64,000 nucleotides of DNA from JBOHUC01 sp050733935 (GTDB lineage: Bacteria; Eisenbacteria; RBG-16-71-46; DASYSL01), in contig JBOHUC010000176.1 of NCBI GenBank assembly GCA_050733935.1, forward strand, positions 15,324 to 79,323, written 5' to 3'. Position 1 is the first letter of the stretch, and each line of letters opens with the position of its first letter. The notes beneath the pieces are model-generated. The model was not told the DNA's origin. It saw nothing but the letters and a program-made list of their open reading frames with translations, and ran no database searches. Shown here in pieces: positions 17,473 through 25,544 of the stretch. Made by a program: the position numbers and the translations under genes.

Positions 17473-18405
17473 ATGGTCCGTCTGCTTCTCACCGTTCTCG
17501 TCGTCCTCGTTGCGATCGTCGCTGGAATCGTTGGTTGGGTCTACTTCGGCACGGAGTCAGGAGCGAAGCGCACCTATGATCTCGCGACCGCCGCTCCGGC
17601 CATTCCCTCCGACTCGGCCTCCATCGAGCGTGGAAAGCACATGGCCCACGCGATCGCCGCGTGCGCCTTCTGTCACGGCGCCAATCTGGCGGGGCAGGTG
17701 TACATGGACGAGCAGCCGATCGCCCGGCTCGTTCCCGCGAACCTGACGGGCGGACGCGGCGGTGTCGCGGCTTCGATGACGGATGAGGGCTGGGTGAATG
17801 CGATCCGCCACGGGGTGGGCCGCGACAAGCAGACGCTCCTCATGATGCCTTCGGAGGTGTACCAGGCAATGGCCGACGACGACCTCGGAGCGCTCATCGC
17901 CTACCTCAGGAGCCTGCCCCCCGTCGACAACGAGCTCCCTCAGAGCCAGCTCTATCCCGTGGGACGTGCGCTCGTGGCGTTCGGCCAGGCGCCGTTCTTC
18001 ACGGCCGAGCACGTCGACCATGACATGAAGCCGCCGGCCACGGTCGAGCGGGGCGTCAACGCGCAGTTCGGCTATTACCTCGCGCGCATGGGCGGCTGCG
18101 TTGGCTGTCACGGCAACGATCTCGCGGGTCGCCGCGTCCCCGGCACACCGGAGGAGATTCCCGCGGCGGCGAACATCACGCGCACGGGGATCGGACACTA
18201 CAAGGAGGAGGACTTCATTCGCGCGCTTCACGAAGGCAAGCGCCCGGGCGGAGCCCCGATCAACCCGTTCATGCCGCTCACCTCGACCGCGCAGCTCACG
18301 GACGACGAGATCCGGGCCATCTTCGCCTACCTGAGGAGCATTCCGCCGCGCGACTTCGGTCAGAACACGTCGCCGCATGCGGTCCCGCCCGGAAGCGGGT
18401 CCTGA
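17473..18405 (+). CDS. Di-haem cytochrome c, membrane anchored
   Basis: 310 aa. An uncleaved N-terminal helix (residues 2-26, ending GWVYFG) anchors two class I cytochrome c domains in the periplasm. Haem-binding CxxCH motifs are CAFCH near residue 62 and CVGCH near residue 213. Candidate distal methionines lie in the LMMPSEVYQ and NPFMPLT segments. The architecture resembles c-type subunits of alcohol or aldehyde dehydrogenases, but no dehydrogenase gene is adjacent, so the electron donor is unknown. ATG at 17473. Confidence 0.88.
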   Translation: MVRLLLTVLVVLVAIVAGIVGWVYFGTESGAKRTYDLATAAPAIPSDSASIERGKHMAHAIAACAFCHGANLAGQVYMDEQPIARLVPANLTGGRGGVAASMTDEGWVNAIRHGVGRDKQTLLMMPSEVYQAMADDDLGALIAYLRSLPPVDNELPQSQLYPVGRALVAFGQAPFFTAEHVDHDMKPPATVERGVNAQFGYYLARMGGCVGCHGNDLAGRRVPGTPEEIPAAANITRTGIGHYKEEDFIRALHEGKRPGGAPINPFMPLTSTAQLTDDEIRAIFAYLRSIPPRDFGQNTSPHAVPPGSGS

Positions 18406-18417
18406 GGTTGCGCGAAG

Positions 18418-19389
18418 CTAGCGCGTGAGGACGATCTTTCCGATCGTTCCGCGGCTCTCGATGAGCCGATGCGCCTCGGCGGCCTCGGCGAGTGGCAGCG
18501 CGCGATGGATCCTGAACCGAAGCGATCCATCCGCGGCCCATTCGACGAGGTTCCGCCGGGCCTCCGCAGTGGCAGCCGGATCGTGTTGCTCGTCGAGACC
18601 GAACGCGCCGACCTTGAGCGATCGCGCGTAGAGAGCGTTGGGATCGACCGGGGCCGGAAACCCTCCCGCGTCCCCGAAGTGAACGAGCTCGCCGAACGGG
18701 GCGAGCATCGCGAGGCTCGCCGCCTGCGTGGGCAACCCGACGGAATCCAGAACGACATCGACGCCGCGTCCGTCCGTGAGCGCGCTCACACGCTCGACCA
18801 GGTCTTCGCCGTAGAGGAGCGGCTCGCCTCCCGCTTCGCGCACGGCTTCGGCCTTCGCCTCGCTCGACACGGTGCCAAGAACGCGCGCGCCGACCCTCCG
18901 CCCAAGCTGGACCGCGAGCAATCCCACTCCGCCTGGCGCCGCATGAATGAGCACGACCTGTTCCGGACGAATGCGCGCGGCGCGACGGACGAGGAGATAC
19001 GCGGTCAGCCCCTGCTGCGGGATCGCCGCGGCCGTCACCATGTCGAGTCCGTTCGGCAGCGGAAGAAGTGCCGCGACCGAGCACGTGGCGAACTCGGCAT
19101 ACGTGCCGCTCCCGTCGGGCGGCGGTGCATGAATCGCAACGCGTCGGCCGCGCCACGACGCGTCGACGCCGGGTCCGGTCTCGACCACGATGCCCGCGCC
19201 CTCGCTCCCCAGGATGCACGGCACAGGCGTGGGCCCGTAGCGCGCACGACGGCGCTCCGTGTCCGCGAAATTCACGCCGCGGGCATGGATCTCGACCCGG
19301 ACCTGGCCCGCCTTCGGCGCCGGCACCGCAACGTCTTCGAGCACGAGCACTTCCGGTCCTCCGGTGGCGTGCATCACGATGGCGCGCAT
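18418..19389 (-). CDS. Zinc-free quinone oxidoreductase (MDR family)
   Basis: 323 aa medium-chain dehydrogenase/reductase of the NADPH:quinone reductase branch. It has the GroES-like N-domain with GVNFADTERRRARYG and GSEGAGIVVETG. The nucleotide-binding motif AAPGGVGLLAVQLG lies near residue 150. The zinc ligands of alcohol dehydrogenases are absent. It probably reduces quinones or enones with NADPH in the cytoplasm. No clear Shine-Dalgarno. It starts 30 bases from the divergent lipoprotein gene, so their promoters must overlap. Confidence 0.85.
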   Translation of the reverse strand: MRAIVMHATGGPEVLVLEDVAVPAPKAGQVRVEIHARGVNFADTERRRARYGPTPVPCILGSEGAGIVVETGPGVDASWRGRRVAIHAPPPDGSGTYAEFATCSVAALLPLPNGLDMVTAAAIPQQGLTAYLLVRRAARIRPEQVVLIHAAPGGVGLLAVQLGRRVGARVLGTVSSEAKAEAVREAGGEPLLYGEDLVERVSALTDGRGVDVVLDSVGLPTQAASLAMLAPFGELVHFGDAGGFPAPVDPNALYARSLKVGAFGLDEQHDPAATAEARRNLVEWAADGSLRFRIHRALPLAEAAEAHRLIESRGTIGKIVLTR

Positions 19390-19419
19390 GGCCGGGAGGC
19401 TATGCTAGATTTGCCTCCT

Positions 19420-20199
19420 ATGAAATTGATTCGTGGCCTCCTTGCGGGACTGCTCGCGCTGGCGCCGCTCGTCACCGGTTGCGCGCCCTCCGAACAGGAA
19501 ACCGAGTTCCTCGCCCGGAAGGCGTTTCTCCTGCGACAGAACCAGGGCATCCGCGAGCTCATCGGCGAGGCCGAGCGCGGCTCACTCGTGCCGGCCGATC
19601 GCTTCATGGTGGGGATCAGCGACACCGTGGTCGCCGAGATCCTCCGCTCCCAGCTCCCGCTCGAGCGCCCGCTCGGAAAACAGTTCGTCGTTCACTTCGA
19701 GCGTGCGAACGTGAGCTTCAGGGACAAGTTCGGCGTCATCACGATCGAAGGGAACGTCAATCGCATCAAGACTCCGGATCGGAAGACCGCGGTGCGCGTC
19801 CACGGCGGCCTCGGGAGCGTGGTGATCGATCCCAAGACGGGCATGCTCAACGTGGAGATCGCCATCGATCGGGTCGAGCTCCTGCAGGCCGGCATTCTCG
19901 AGCAAATCCTCGGGGCGGGCGGGAAACGATTCGTCGCGCAGAAGGGTCGCGAGCTCTTGAAGGACGCCCTCCCTACGCTCACCGTTCCCGTCGCGCTCGC
20001 GCGCGATCTCAAGGTTCCAGCGCTCGATGCCGGTGCTGTTCAGCTCGACTCGCTCGTCGTGCCCCTCGACCTGTCCGTCGAGCGCGTCCTCGCGGCGGGC
20101 GGCAAGCTCTGGCTCACGCTCCACGCGGAGGTTGGCGAGGTCCGCGGCGGCGAAGAGGGAGTCGGGGTCGCCGTCGGCAAGAAGAAGGGCACGAAATGA
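19420..20199 (+). CDS. Lipoprotein, possible lipid-binding (TULIP-like) fold
   Basis: 259 aa. The lipoprotein signal ends LAPLVTGC, so Cys about residue 21 would be lipidated. Residues 25-45 are a charged helix; the rest is amphipathic beta with repeated strands (VVHFERANVSFRDK, VITIEGNVNRI, LNVEIAIDRVEL). That pattern recalls tubular lipid-binding lipoproteins such as YceB/DUF1439, which is an inference. An in-frame ATG at 19402 is an alternative start with GGGAGG only 2 bases away. Its TGA overlaps the next gene's ATG (ATGA), so the two lipoproteins are coupled. Confidence 0.65.
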   Translation: MKLIRGLLAGLLALAPLVTGCAPSEQETEFLARKAFLLRQNQGIRELIGEAERGSLVPADRFMVGISDTVVAEILRSQLPLERPLGKQFVVHFERANVSFRDKFGVITIEGNVNRIKTPDRKTAVRVHGGLGSVVIDPKTGMLNVEIAIDRVELLQAGILEQILGAGGKRFVAQKGRELLKDALPTLTVPVALARDLKVPALDAGAVQLDSLVVPLDLSVERVLAAGGKLWLTLHAEVGEVRGGEEGVGVAVGKKKGTK

Positions 20200-21173
20200 G
20201 TCGCGCACGCACGTGGCTTCTCGTGGCCGCGGCCGGCGCGGCCTTCCTCGCTGCGGTGGCGGGCTGTTCCTCCCGGCCGTCCGAGCGGCAGACCGAGGCG
20301 TGGAACGCCGAGCTCCAGCGGATCGAGGCGGAGCAGGACTCGCTCCGCAAGCGCGCGGCCGAGCTCGTGGCGCTCGATCCGAACCTCAAGCGGATCCCCC
20401 CGGGGGACATCGTCATCGCCATTCCGACGGCGTTCGTACGAAGCGCCATCGAGCGGGTGTTCGAGGATGTCGCGAGCCATGTGACGATTCGGATCACCGG
20501 CATCAAGGCGCACGTCGAGAAGTCGATTAAGAAGATCGTCACGATCGGCAATTTCACAGTCGACATCAATATTCACGAAGTGGTCGGGACGCTTGCGCCA
20601 GCCAAGCCCGACATGATCTTCGGCAAGGACCGGATCTCGATGGCACTGCCCATCGAAGTCACCTCCGGCCGCGGAGAGGCCACGATCCACTTTGTCTGGG
20701 ACGGGAAGAACGTGGCGGACGTCGCGTGTGGCGACATGGACATCACGCAGAAGGTGACCGGAAACGTGATCCCGGCGAAATACCAGGTCTCGGGCAGCAT
20801 CGGCCTTGCGATCCGCGACAACAAGGTCGTCTGTACGCCTGTCTTTCCGGAGACCCGGCTCAGGCTTCGCGTGAGGCCTTCGAAGGAGTCGTGGAACGCG
20901 ATCAACAAGATTCTCGACGAGAAACGGGGAGCGTGCGGCTTCGTGCTCGACAAGGTCGACGTCCCGAAGCTGCTCACGAACCTGACCGAGGAGAAGGGCT
21001 TCAACGTGAAGCTCCCGTTCGACAAGCTCAAACCCTTCCTGTTCCCCGCCGGTGTGGCCGACTCGGTGACGGTCGGTGGCCAGTTGCTCCTCGTCCAGGC
21101 CACGACCAACACGGCGCGCATCGACCCCGATGCACTCTGGTACAGCGCGAACGCCCAGGTCCGGAAGCCCTGA
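20196..21173 (+). CDS. Lipoprotein, coupled partner of the preceding lipoprotein
   Basis: 325 aa. The signal MSRARTWLLVAAAG...LAAVAGCSS has lipobox VAGC at about residue 24. A charged coiled-coil-like helix (ELQRIEAEQDSLRKRAAEL) follows, then a long amphipathic beta region with VTIRITGIKAHVEK, IGNFTVDINIHEVVG and VDVPKLLTNLT. It has the same general plan as its upstream neighbour and starts within that gene's stop codon (ATGA), so the products may act together, perhaps in lipid or glycolipid handling. No named family is certain. Confidence 0.65.
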   Translation: MSRARTWLLVAAAGAAFLAAVAGCSSRPSERQTEAWNAELQRIEAEQDSLRKRAAELVALDPNLKRIPPGDIVIAIPTAFVRSAIERVFEDVASHVTIRITGIKAHVEKSIKKIVTIGNFTVDINIHEVVGTLAPAKPDMIFGKDRISMALPIEVTSGRGEATIHFVWDGKNVADVACGDMDITQKVTGNVIPAKYQVSGSIGLAIRDNKVVCTPVFPETRLRLRVRPSKESWNAINKILDEKRGACGFVLDKVDVPKLLTNLTEEKGFNVKLPFDKLKPFLFPAGVADSVTVGGQLLLVQATTNTARIDPDALWYSANAQVRKP

Positions 21174-21205
21174 GATCCCAGGCAGTGGCCGTCCAAAAAG
21201 GACGG

Positions 21206-21241
21206 TTGACGTCCTCCGGGTGACATGCTAATTTCTTAGCA
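21206..21241 (+). promoter_or_regulatory. Promoter and dyad operator for the blaI-M56 operon
   Basis: A -35-like TTGACG at 21206-21211 and a -10-like TAATTT at 21229-21234 are separated by 17 bases. Overlapping the -10 and the expected start is a perfect inverted repeat TGCTAA-TTTC-TTAGCA (21226-21241). BlaI/MecI repressors bind short dyads at their own promoters, so this is the expected autoregulatory operator. The half-site differs from the TACA/TGTA core of staphylococcal BlaI. Confidence 0.65.
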
Positions 21242-21271
21242 CAAGAACGCACCGGCCCGGAGAGACCGCTG

Positions 21272-21655
21272 ATGATGACTCCATCCACGCTTTCCCGACG
21301 CGAGCGCCAGATCATGGACGCGCTCTACGCACTCGGCCGCGCATCGGTGGCCCAGGTTCGCGAGCGCATGCCCGATCCCCCGGGCTACTCCGCGGTCCGC
21401 GCGTTTCTCCGAATCCTCGAGGAAAAGGGACACGTCCGTCACGAGGAGGACGGCCCCCGGTACGTCTACCTGCCCGTGGTCCCGGCGCGCCGCGCCCAGC
21501 GCGCCGCAGTCTCCCACCTGGTCCGCACGTTCTTCCAGGGGTCGGCCGAGCGAACGATGGCGGCACTGATCGAGAGTGCCGACACGAAGCTCAGCCACGA
21601 CGAGCTCGATCGGATCGAGCAGCTCGTGATCCGCGCGCGAAAGAAAGGAAAGTAG
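21272..21655 (+). CDS. BlaI/MecI/CopY family transcriptional regulator
   Basis: 127 aa. A winged-helix domain at residues 6-80 (TLSRRERQIMDALYALG, VRAFLRILEEKGHVRHEEDG) and a C-terminal dimerisation region (LVRTFFQGSAERTMAALIE) match the BlaI/MecI group. These repress their own operon until cleaved or released after signalling by a BlaR1-type membrane peptidase. Here the M56 gene follows by 2 bases. A dyad operator sits on the promoter. ATG at 21272 or the adjacent 21275. Confidence 0.9.
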   Translation: MMTPSTLSRRERQIMDALYALGRASVAQVRERMPDPPGYSAVRAFLRILEEKGHVRHEEDGPRYVYLPVVPARRAQRAAVSHLVRTFFQGSAERTMAALIESADTKLSHDELDRIEQLVIRARKKGK

Positions 21656-21657
21656 CC

Positions 21658-24411
21658 ATGGGATCCCCCCTCCTGGACCCGCTCGCATCGCAGGCCACGG
21701 GTTTCCTCGTGGTACTCGTGCTCAAAGCCACTCTGGTTCTCGGGGGCGGGGCGATCGTCACGCGGCTTCTTGCGCGACGTTCCGCGGCGCTGCGTCACGG
21801 CGTGTGGACGCTGGCCGTGGCCGCGCTCCTCGTTCTCCCCGGGGTCCAGGCCCTGGCCCCGCCGCTGGCCACGCCGCTTTCGCTCGCGATTCCTCGGTCT
21901 TCGCTCGCTTCGGGACCGGCGACCTCGCCTTCCGCCATCGCCTCTCGAAGCCCGGAAGTCCCTCACCAGTCCGCACCTCGCGAGACGCAGCGCTCCGCGC
22001 CGTCGTCCTCGTCTTCGTCGATCGGCGTTGCGCCCCAGGCGCCGCCGAACGTTCGTCCCGCCGACACCGGATTCGCGTTCTCGTGGCCCGTCGCCGCCCT
22101 TCTCGGCTGGCTCCTCGGAGCCGTTGTTGTGCTCGCCTACTTCGCGGCCGGTCGCATCACGCTGGCCCGCATCTCCGCGGGCGCGCACCGCATCGACAAC
22201 TCCACGTGGCTCTCCGTTGCGACGGAAGTCGCGGAACGTCTGGGCGTCCGGCAACCGCTTCGCTTTCTCACATCCGATTCCGCGGTCGGGCCCATGACCT
22301 GGGGAATTCGCAATCCGACGGTTCTGCTTCCGGCCAAAGCTGCGGCCTGGCCGGCCGAGCAGCAGCGCTCCTTTCTGCTCCACGAGCTCGCACACGTCGC
22401 CCGCCGGGACTGCGCAATCCAGGACCTCGCTCATCTCGTCTGCGCTTTCTACTGGTTCCACCCCGGGGTGTGGTACGCCGCCCATCGCCTTCGCGTCGAG
22501 CGCGAGCGCGCGTGTGACGACATCGTGCTCGCGGACGGGGCCAGTGCCGAGAGCTACGCGGAGCACCTGCTCGAAGTCGTGCGCTCGGCCCGCACCCCGC
22601 GCGGGGCACTGTCCGTGTCGGGAGCGGCGATGGCCGCGCCGTCGCAGCTCGAGACTCGTGTGCGCGCCCTCCTCGACGGGTCGCTGGACCGCCGCGGCAT
22701 CGGCCGGCGTCGGGCCGTCACGGGCGCCCTGTTCGCGCTCGCGCTCACGATGCCGTTGGCCGCACTCGCTCCGGCAACGCGCACGGCCTCCGCGCGTGAA
22801 GCCGCCGCTGCGCAACCGGCGCAACCGGCCCCACCGGCCGGCGCACAGCAGGCCGAGGACACAAACGGGACCCTTGCGGAACGCTGGCAACTTGCGATCG
22901 AGGATGGGCGCAGGCAGTTCAACGGCGAGGATTTCTGGATTGTCTACGCAATCGAGTTCCGTGGGCGTGAAGGGCGGAAGGGACGGAAGGAACCCGAGAC
23001 CCTGTTCTCGGACAGCGAGGGCTGGGACCTGGACGACCTCGAACGGCACGGTCCTTCCTTCGCCGAGCGCTTCGGCTATTCCCCCGAAGATGTCGTCTTC
23101 CTGTTCCGCGTCCGTGCAAAGAGCTCCGGAACGAACCCGGCGTTCGAACGCATCTCGATCCGAAGCGCACGTCTCTCCCCCCCGCTCGGGGGATTGTCGG
23201 TTGTCTCGATGGGGCGACGAGGGATCGAAGAGAGCTTCGACTGGCTGAGCACGCGCCTCGACCGGGCGCCGCAGGATCTGCGCGCGGCCGTGCTCGTCAC
23301 GGCTCTCTCGCTCCACGCCTCGCCGCGTACGCAGCCGCTGCTCGAGAAGATTCTCGACAGCTCCCGTAACAGCGACCTGCGCCTCGAGGCCGCCGAAGGC
23401 CTCGGCCGGCATCCGGGTGCTCGCACGCTCGAAAGGCTGGTCGAGCTCGCACGCAACGATCGGTCCCTGGACGTCCGGCGCGAGGCGGCGGAGACGGTCG
23501 GCGATCTCGAATACGCCCCGGCCACGAACGCGCTGATCGCGCTCTGCCGCGAGCTCGACGACGAGTCCGTGCGCGCCGAGGCCGTCGAGTCTCTCGGGAA
23601 ACGCGAGCCGGAGAAGGTCCTTCCTGTCCTGCTCGAGATCACGGACCGCGATCCGTCCGAGACGGTGCGGCGGGAAGCCGTGGAAACGATCGGCGATCTC
23701 GAATACGCCCCGGCCACGAACGTGCTCACCGACCTCTGTCGAAAGCACAAGGACGAGTCGGTGCGCGCCGAGGCCGTCGAAACTCTCGGGAAACGCGAGC
23801 CGGAGAAGGTCATTCCGGTCCTGCTCGAGATCACCGACCGGGATCCGTCGGAAACGGTCCGGCGCGAGGCCGTGGAAACGATCGGCGACCTCGACTACGC
23901 CCCGGCCACGAACGTGCTCATCGATCTTTGCCGCAAGCACAAAGACGAGTCCGTGCGTTCCGAGGCCGTCGAAACTCTCGGGAAACGCGAGCCGGAGAAG
24001 GTCATTCCTGTCCTGCTCGAGATCACCGACCGCGATCCGTCGGAAACGGTCCGGCGTGAGGCCGTTGAAACGATCGGCGACCTCGACTACGCCCCGGCCA
24101 CGAACGTGCTCATTGATCTCTGCCGCAAGCACAAGGACGAGGCGGTGCGCGCCGAGGCCGTCGAGTCTCTCGGGGATCGCGAGCCCGAGCGGGTCGTTCC
24201 CGTTCTGGTCGAGATCACCGACCGCGATCCGTCGGAAACCGTCCGGCGCGAGGCGGTCGAGACGCTCGGCGAACTCCCGGGAATTGCGGGGCTCGAGCCG
24301 CTCCGTCGCATGGCAATGCACAGCAAGGACCCCGCGGTCCGCGACGAGGCGATCGAGACCTTGAGCGATCTCGGACAGCGGGCGGAAATGGCGAAGCACC
24401 GCAAGGATTGA
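21658..24411 (+). CDS. BlaR1-like M56 membrane metallopeptidase fused to HEAT repeats
   Basis: 917 aa. The N-terminal half is an M56 peptidase: helices near residues 15-35, 42-60 and 142-162, the zinc motif HELAH at residues 242-246, FYWFHPGVWYAAHRLRVERE and ERACDD. A further helix lies near residue 360. After a proline/alanine linker and an alpha/beta stretch, residues from about 597 to the end form HEAT repeats in 64-residue double units (EVRREAVETIGDL and ESVRAEAVETLGKRE types). BlaR1 carries a penicillin-binding sensor instead, so the signal here is probably protein-protein. It likely inactivates the upstream BlaI repressor. Ribosome binding site AAAGGAAAG. Confidence 0.88.
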   Translation: MGSPLLDPLASQATGFLVVLVLKATLVLGGGAIVTRLLARRSAALRHGVWTLAVAALLVLPGVQALAPPLATPLSLAIPRSSLASGPATSPSAIASRSPEVPHQSAPRETQRSAPSSSSSSIGVAPQAPPNVRPADTGFAFSWPVAALLGWLLGAVVVLAYFAAGRITLARISAGAHRIDNSTWLSVATEVAERLGVRQPLRFLTSDSAVGPMTWGIRNPTVLLPAKAAAWPAEQQRSFLLHELAHVARRDCAIQDLAHLVCAFYWFHPGVWYAAHRLRVERERACDDIVLADGASAESYAEHLLEVVRSARTPRGALSVSGAAMAAPSQLETRVRALLDGSLDRRGIGRRRAVTGALFALALTMPLAALAPATRTASAREAAAAQPAQPAPPAGAQQAEDTNGTLAERWQLAIEDGRRQFNGEDFWIVYAIEFRGREGRKGRKEPETLFSDSEGWDLDDLERHGPSFAERFGYSPEDVVFLFRVRAKSSGTNPAFERISIRSARLSPPLGGLSVVSMGRRGIEESFDWLSTRLDRAPQDLRAAVLVTALSLHASPRTQPLLEKILDSSRNSDLRLEAAEGLGRHPGARTLERLVELARNDRSLDVRREAAETVGDLEYAPATNALIALCRELDDESVRAEAVESLGKREPEKVLPVLLEITDRDPSETVRREAVETIGDLEYAPATNVLTDLCRKHKDESVRAEAVETLGKREPEKVIPVLLEITDRDPSETVRREAVETIGDLDYAPATNVLIDLCRKHKDESVRSEAVETLGKREPEKVIPVLLEITDRDPSETVRREAVETIGDLDYAPATNVLIDLCRKHKDEAVRAEAVESLGDREPERVVPVLVEITDRDPSETVRREAVETLGELPGIAGLEPLRRMAMHSKDPAVRDEAIETLSDLGQRAEMAKHRKD
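23446..24216 (+). repeat. 192-bp tandem HEAT-coding repeats
   Basis: Four consecutive 192-bp units (64 codons). The codons for the Thr of ITDRDP lie at 23641, 23833, 24025 and 24217, exactly 192 bases apart. The middle units are nearly identical and differ mostly at synonymous sites; the first is more diverged and a partial unit follows. This pattern fits recent in-frame duplication with purifying selection on the protein. Confidence 0.85.
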
Positions 24412-24412
24412 C

Positions 24413-24688
24413 CTACGCGAGTCGGAGCAGCAGGAGCGCCGGCAGGAGCAGAACGACCGACGTGACGAGCCACCATCGGGCCTGTGCGCGGCCTTCGCGC
24501 ACGGCCCCGGCTCCGATCGCCGTCGTGACGATCGCCCCCACCATCGCGAAGAGCACCACCCCCACGGCCATCAGGCCGCGATTGACGCAGCCAAGCACTT
24601 CGACAGGAGTGAAATAGAGGGCGAGGAGCGCGAGCGACGCCACGCTCGGCAGGCCGACGTGGCGCACGATGGGTGATTTCGTGACCAT
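24413..24688 (-). CDS. Small membrane protein, unknown function
   Basis: 91 aa with three hydrophobic helices (SVASLALLALYF, LMAVGVVLFAMVGAIVTTAIG, WWLVTSVVLLLPALLLLRLA). A single cysteine sits in the first loop (EVLGCVNRG). CGGAG lies 8 bases before the ATG. It converges with the M56 gene with one base between stops. No family recognised and no motif suggests an activity. Confidence 0.65.
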   Translation of the reverse strand: MVTKSPIVRHVGLPSVASLALLALYFTPVEVLGCVNRGLMAVGVVLFAMVGAIVTTAIGAGAVREGRAQARWWLVTSVVLLLPALLLLRLA

Positions 24689-24857
24689 GCGAGATCTCCG
24701 GACTTTCCGACGCTCGATGCCGCATTGTTATCGGTTGAAACACCCCTTCGCTTGACCACGCAAAGTCGATGTGGAAAATCCCGTGCCCCGGTTGCGGACG
24801 ACGTCGCGCGCGTCATGATGGAGGGGAGGGAGCGCGGGAGATCGAAGGAGGTTTCTC

Positions 24858-25265
24858 ATGTTGCGGGACAGGAACGTCGGCGCAACGATCGCGGTTCGCG
24901 ACCTGTCGGCGGCTCGCAAGTTCTACGAAGGAACGCTCGGGTTCCGCCCGGTCGAGACCGAGGGCGACGAGGGCGTAATCTACGGGAGTGGCGCATCGAA
25001 GTTCTTCGTCTACCGCTCCCAGTTCGCGGGCACGAACCGCGCGACGGCCGCGACCTGGATGGTTGGAGACGAAGTCGACGAGATCGTGCGCGCGCTCAAG
25101 AGCAAGGGCGTCCGGTTCGAGCACTATGATTTCCCGGACGCGCGGCTCGAGGGCGACGTGCACGTCATGGGCGACATGCGCAACGCCTGGTTCAAGGACC
25201 CGGACGGAAACATCCTGAGTGTCGTGAACGGCCACCACGCCGATCGTCGCGTGTCCGCAGGCTGA
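24858..25265 (+). CDS. VOC (glyoxalase/bleomycin resistance-like) family protein
   Basis: 135 aa with two beta-alpha-beta-beta-beta modules of the vicinal oxygen chelate fold (VGATIAVRDLSAARKFYEGTLGF opening, WFKDPDGNILSVV near the end). The opening block is typical of the family; metal ligands and substrate cannot be assigned. Cytoplasmic. A strong GAAGGAGG lies 6-7 bases before the ATG. A hairpin terminator follows 43 bases after the stop. Confidence 0.85.
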   Translation: MLRDRNVGATIAVRDLSAARKFYEGTLGFRPVETEGDEGVIYGSGASKFFVYRSQFAGTNRATAATWMVGDEVDEIVRALKSKGVRFEHYDFPDARLEGDVHVMGDMRNAWFKDPDGNILSVVNGHHADRRVSAG

Positions 25266-25307
25266 GCCTCATCGGCCCGACCAACCTCTGCCCTCGAACG
25301 AATCCGG

Positions 25308-25336
25308 GCGGCGCGTGGGACTCCTCCACGCGCCGC
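25308..25336 (+). terminator. Hairpin terminator after the VOC gene
   Basis: A perfect 11-bp stem (GCGGCGCGTGG / CCACGCGCCGC) with a 7-base loop (GACTCCT) is followed by TCTTCT rather than a pure T run. Its position just after the VOC stop supports a terminator function. Confidence 0.6.
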
Positions 25337-25544
25337 TCTTCTGAGCGGCAGCCCCCGCAGCACTCCTGACACTCCGTTTGTACAAACGTCCTTCCTTCGT
25401 TCCGATTCGGCACAGGTCACCGCTTGCAGGTGCACAAGTTAGCTCTTTCCAGGTAACGGACCGAATCTTGCGGTTCGTCTCCTTGTCGAATCGGGGACAT
25501 TTCGGCCATTTCGAGTGCACGCATTCATGAAACGGAGTCTGGAC

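Noticed and set aside
21466..24399. Very long open frame antisense to the M56-HEAT gene
   Set aside because: Its composition is a mirror of the repeat-bearing coding strand (Arg/Glu/His/Asp-rich), with no domain or ribosome binding site. High GC keeps stop codons rare.
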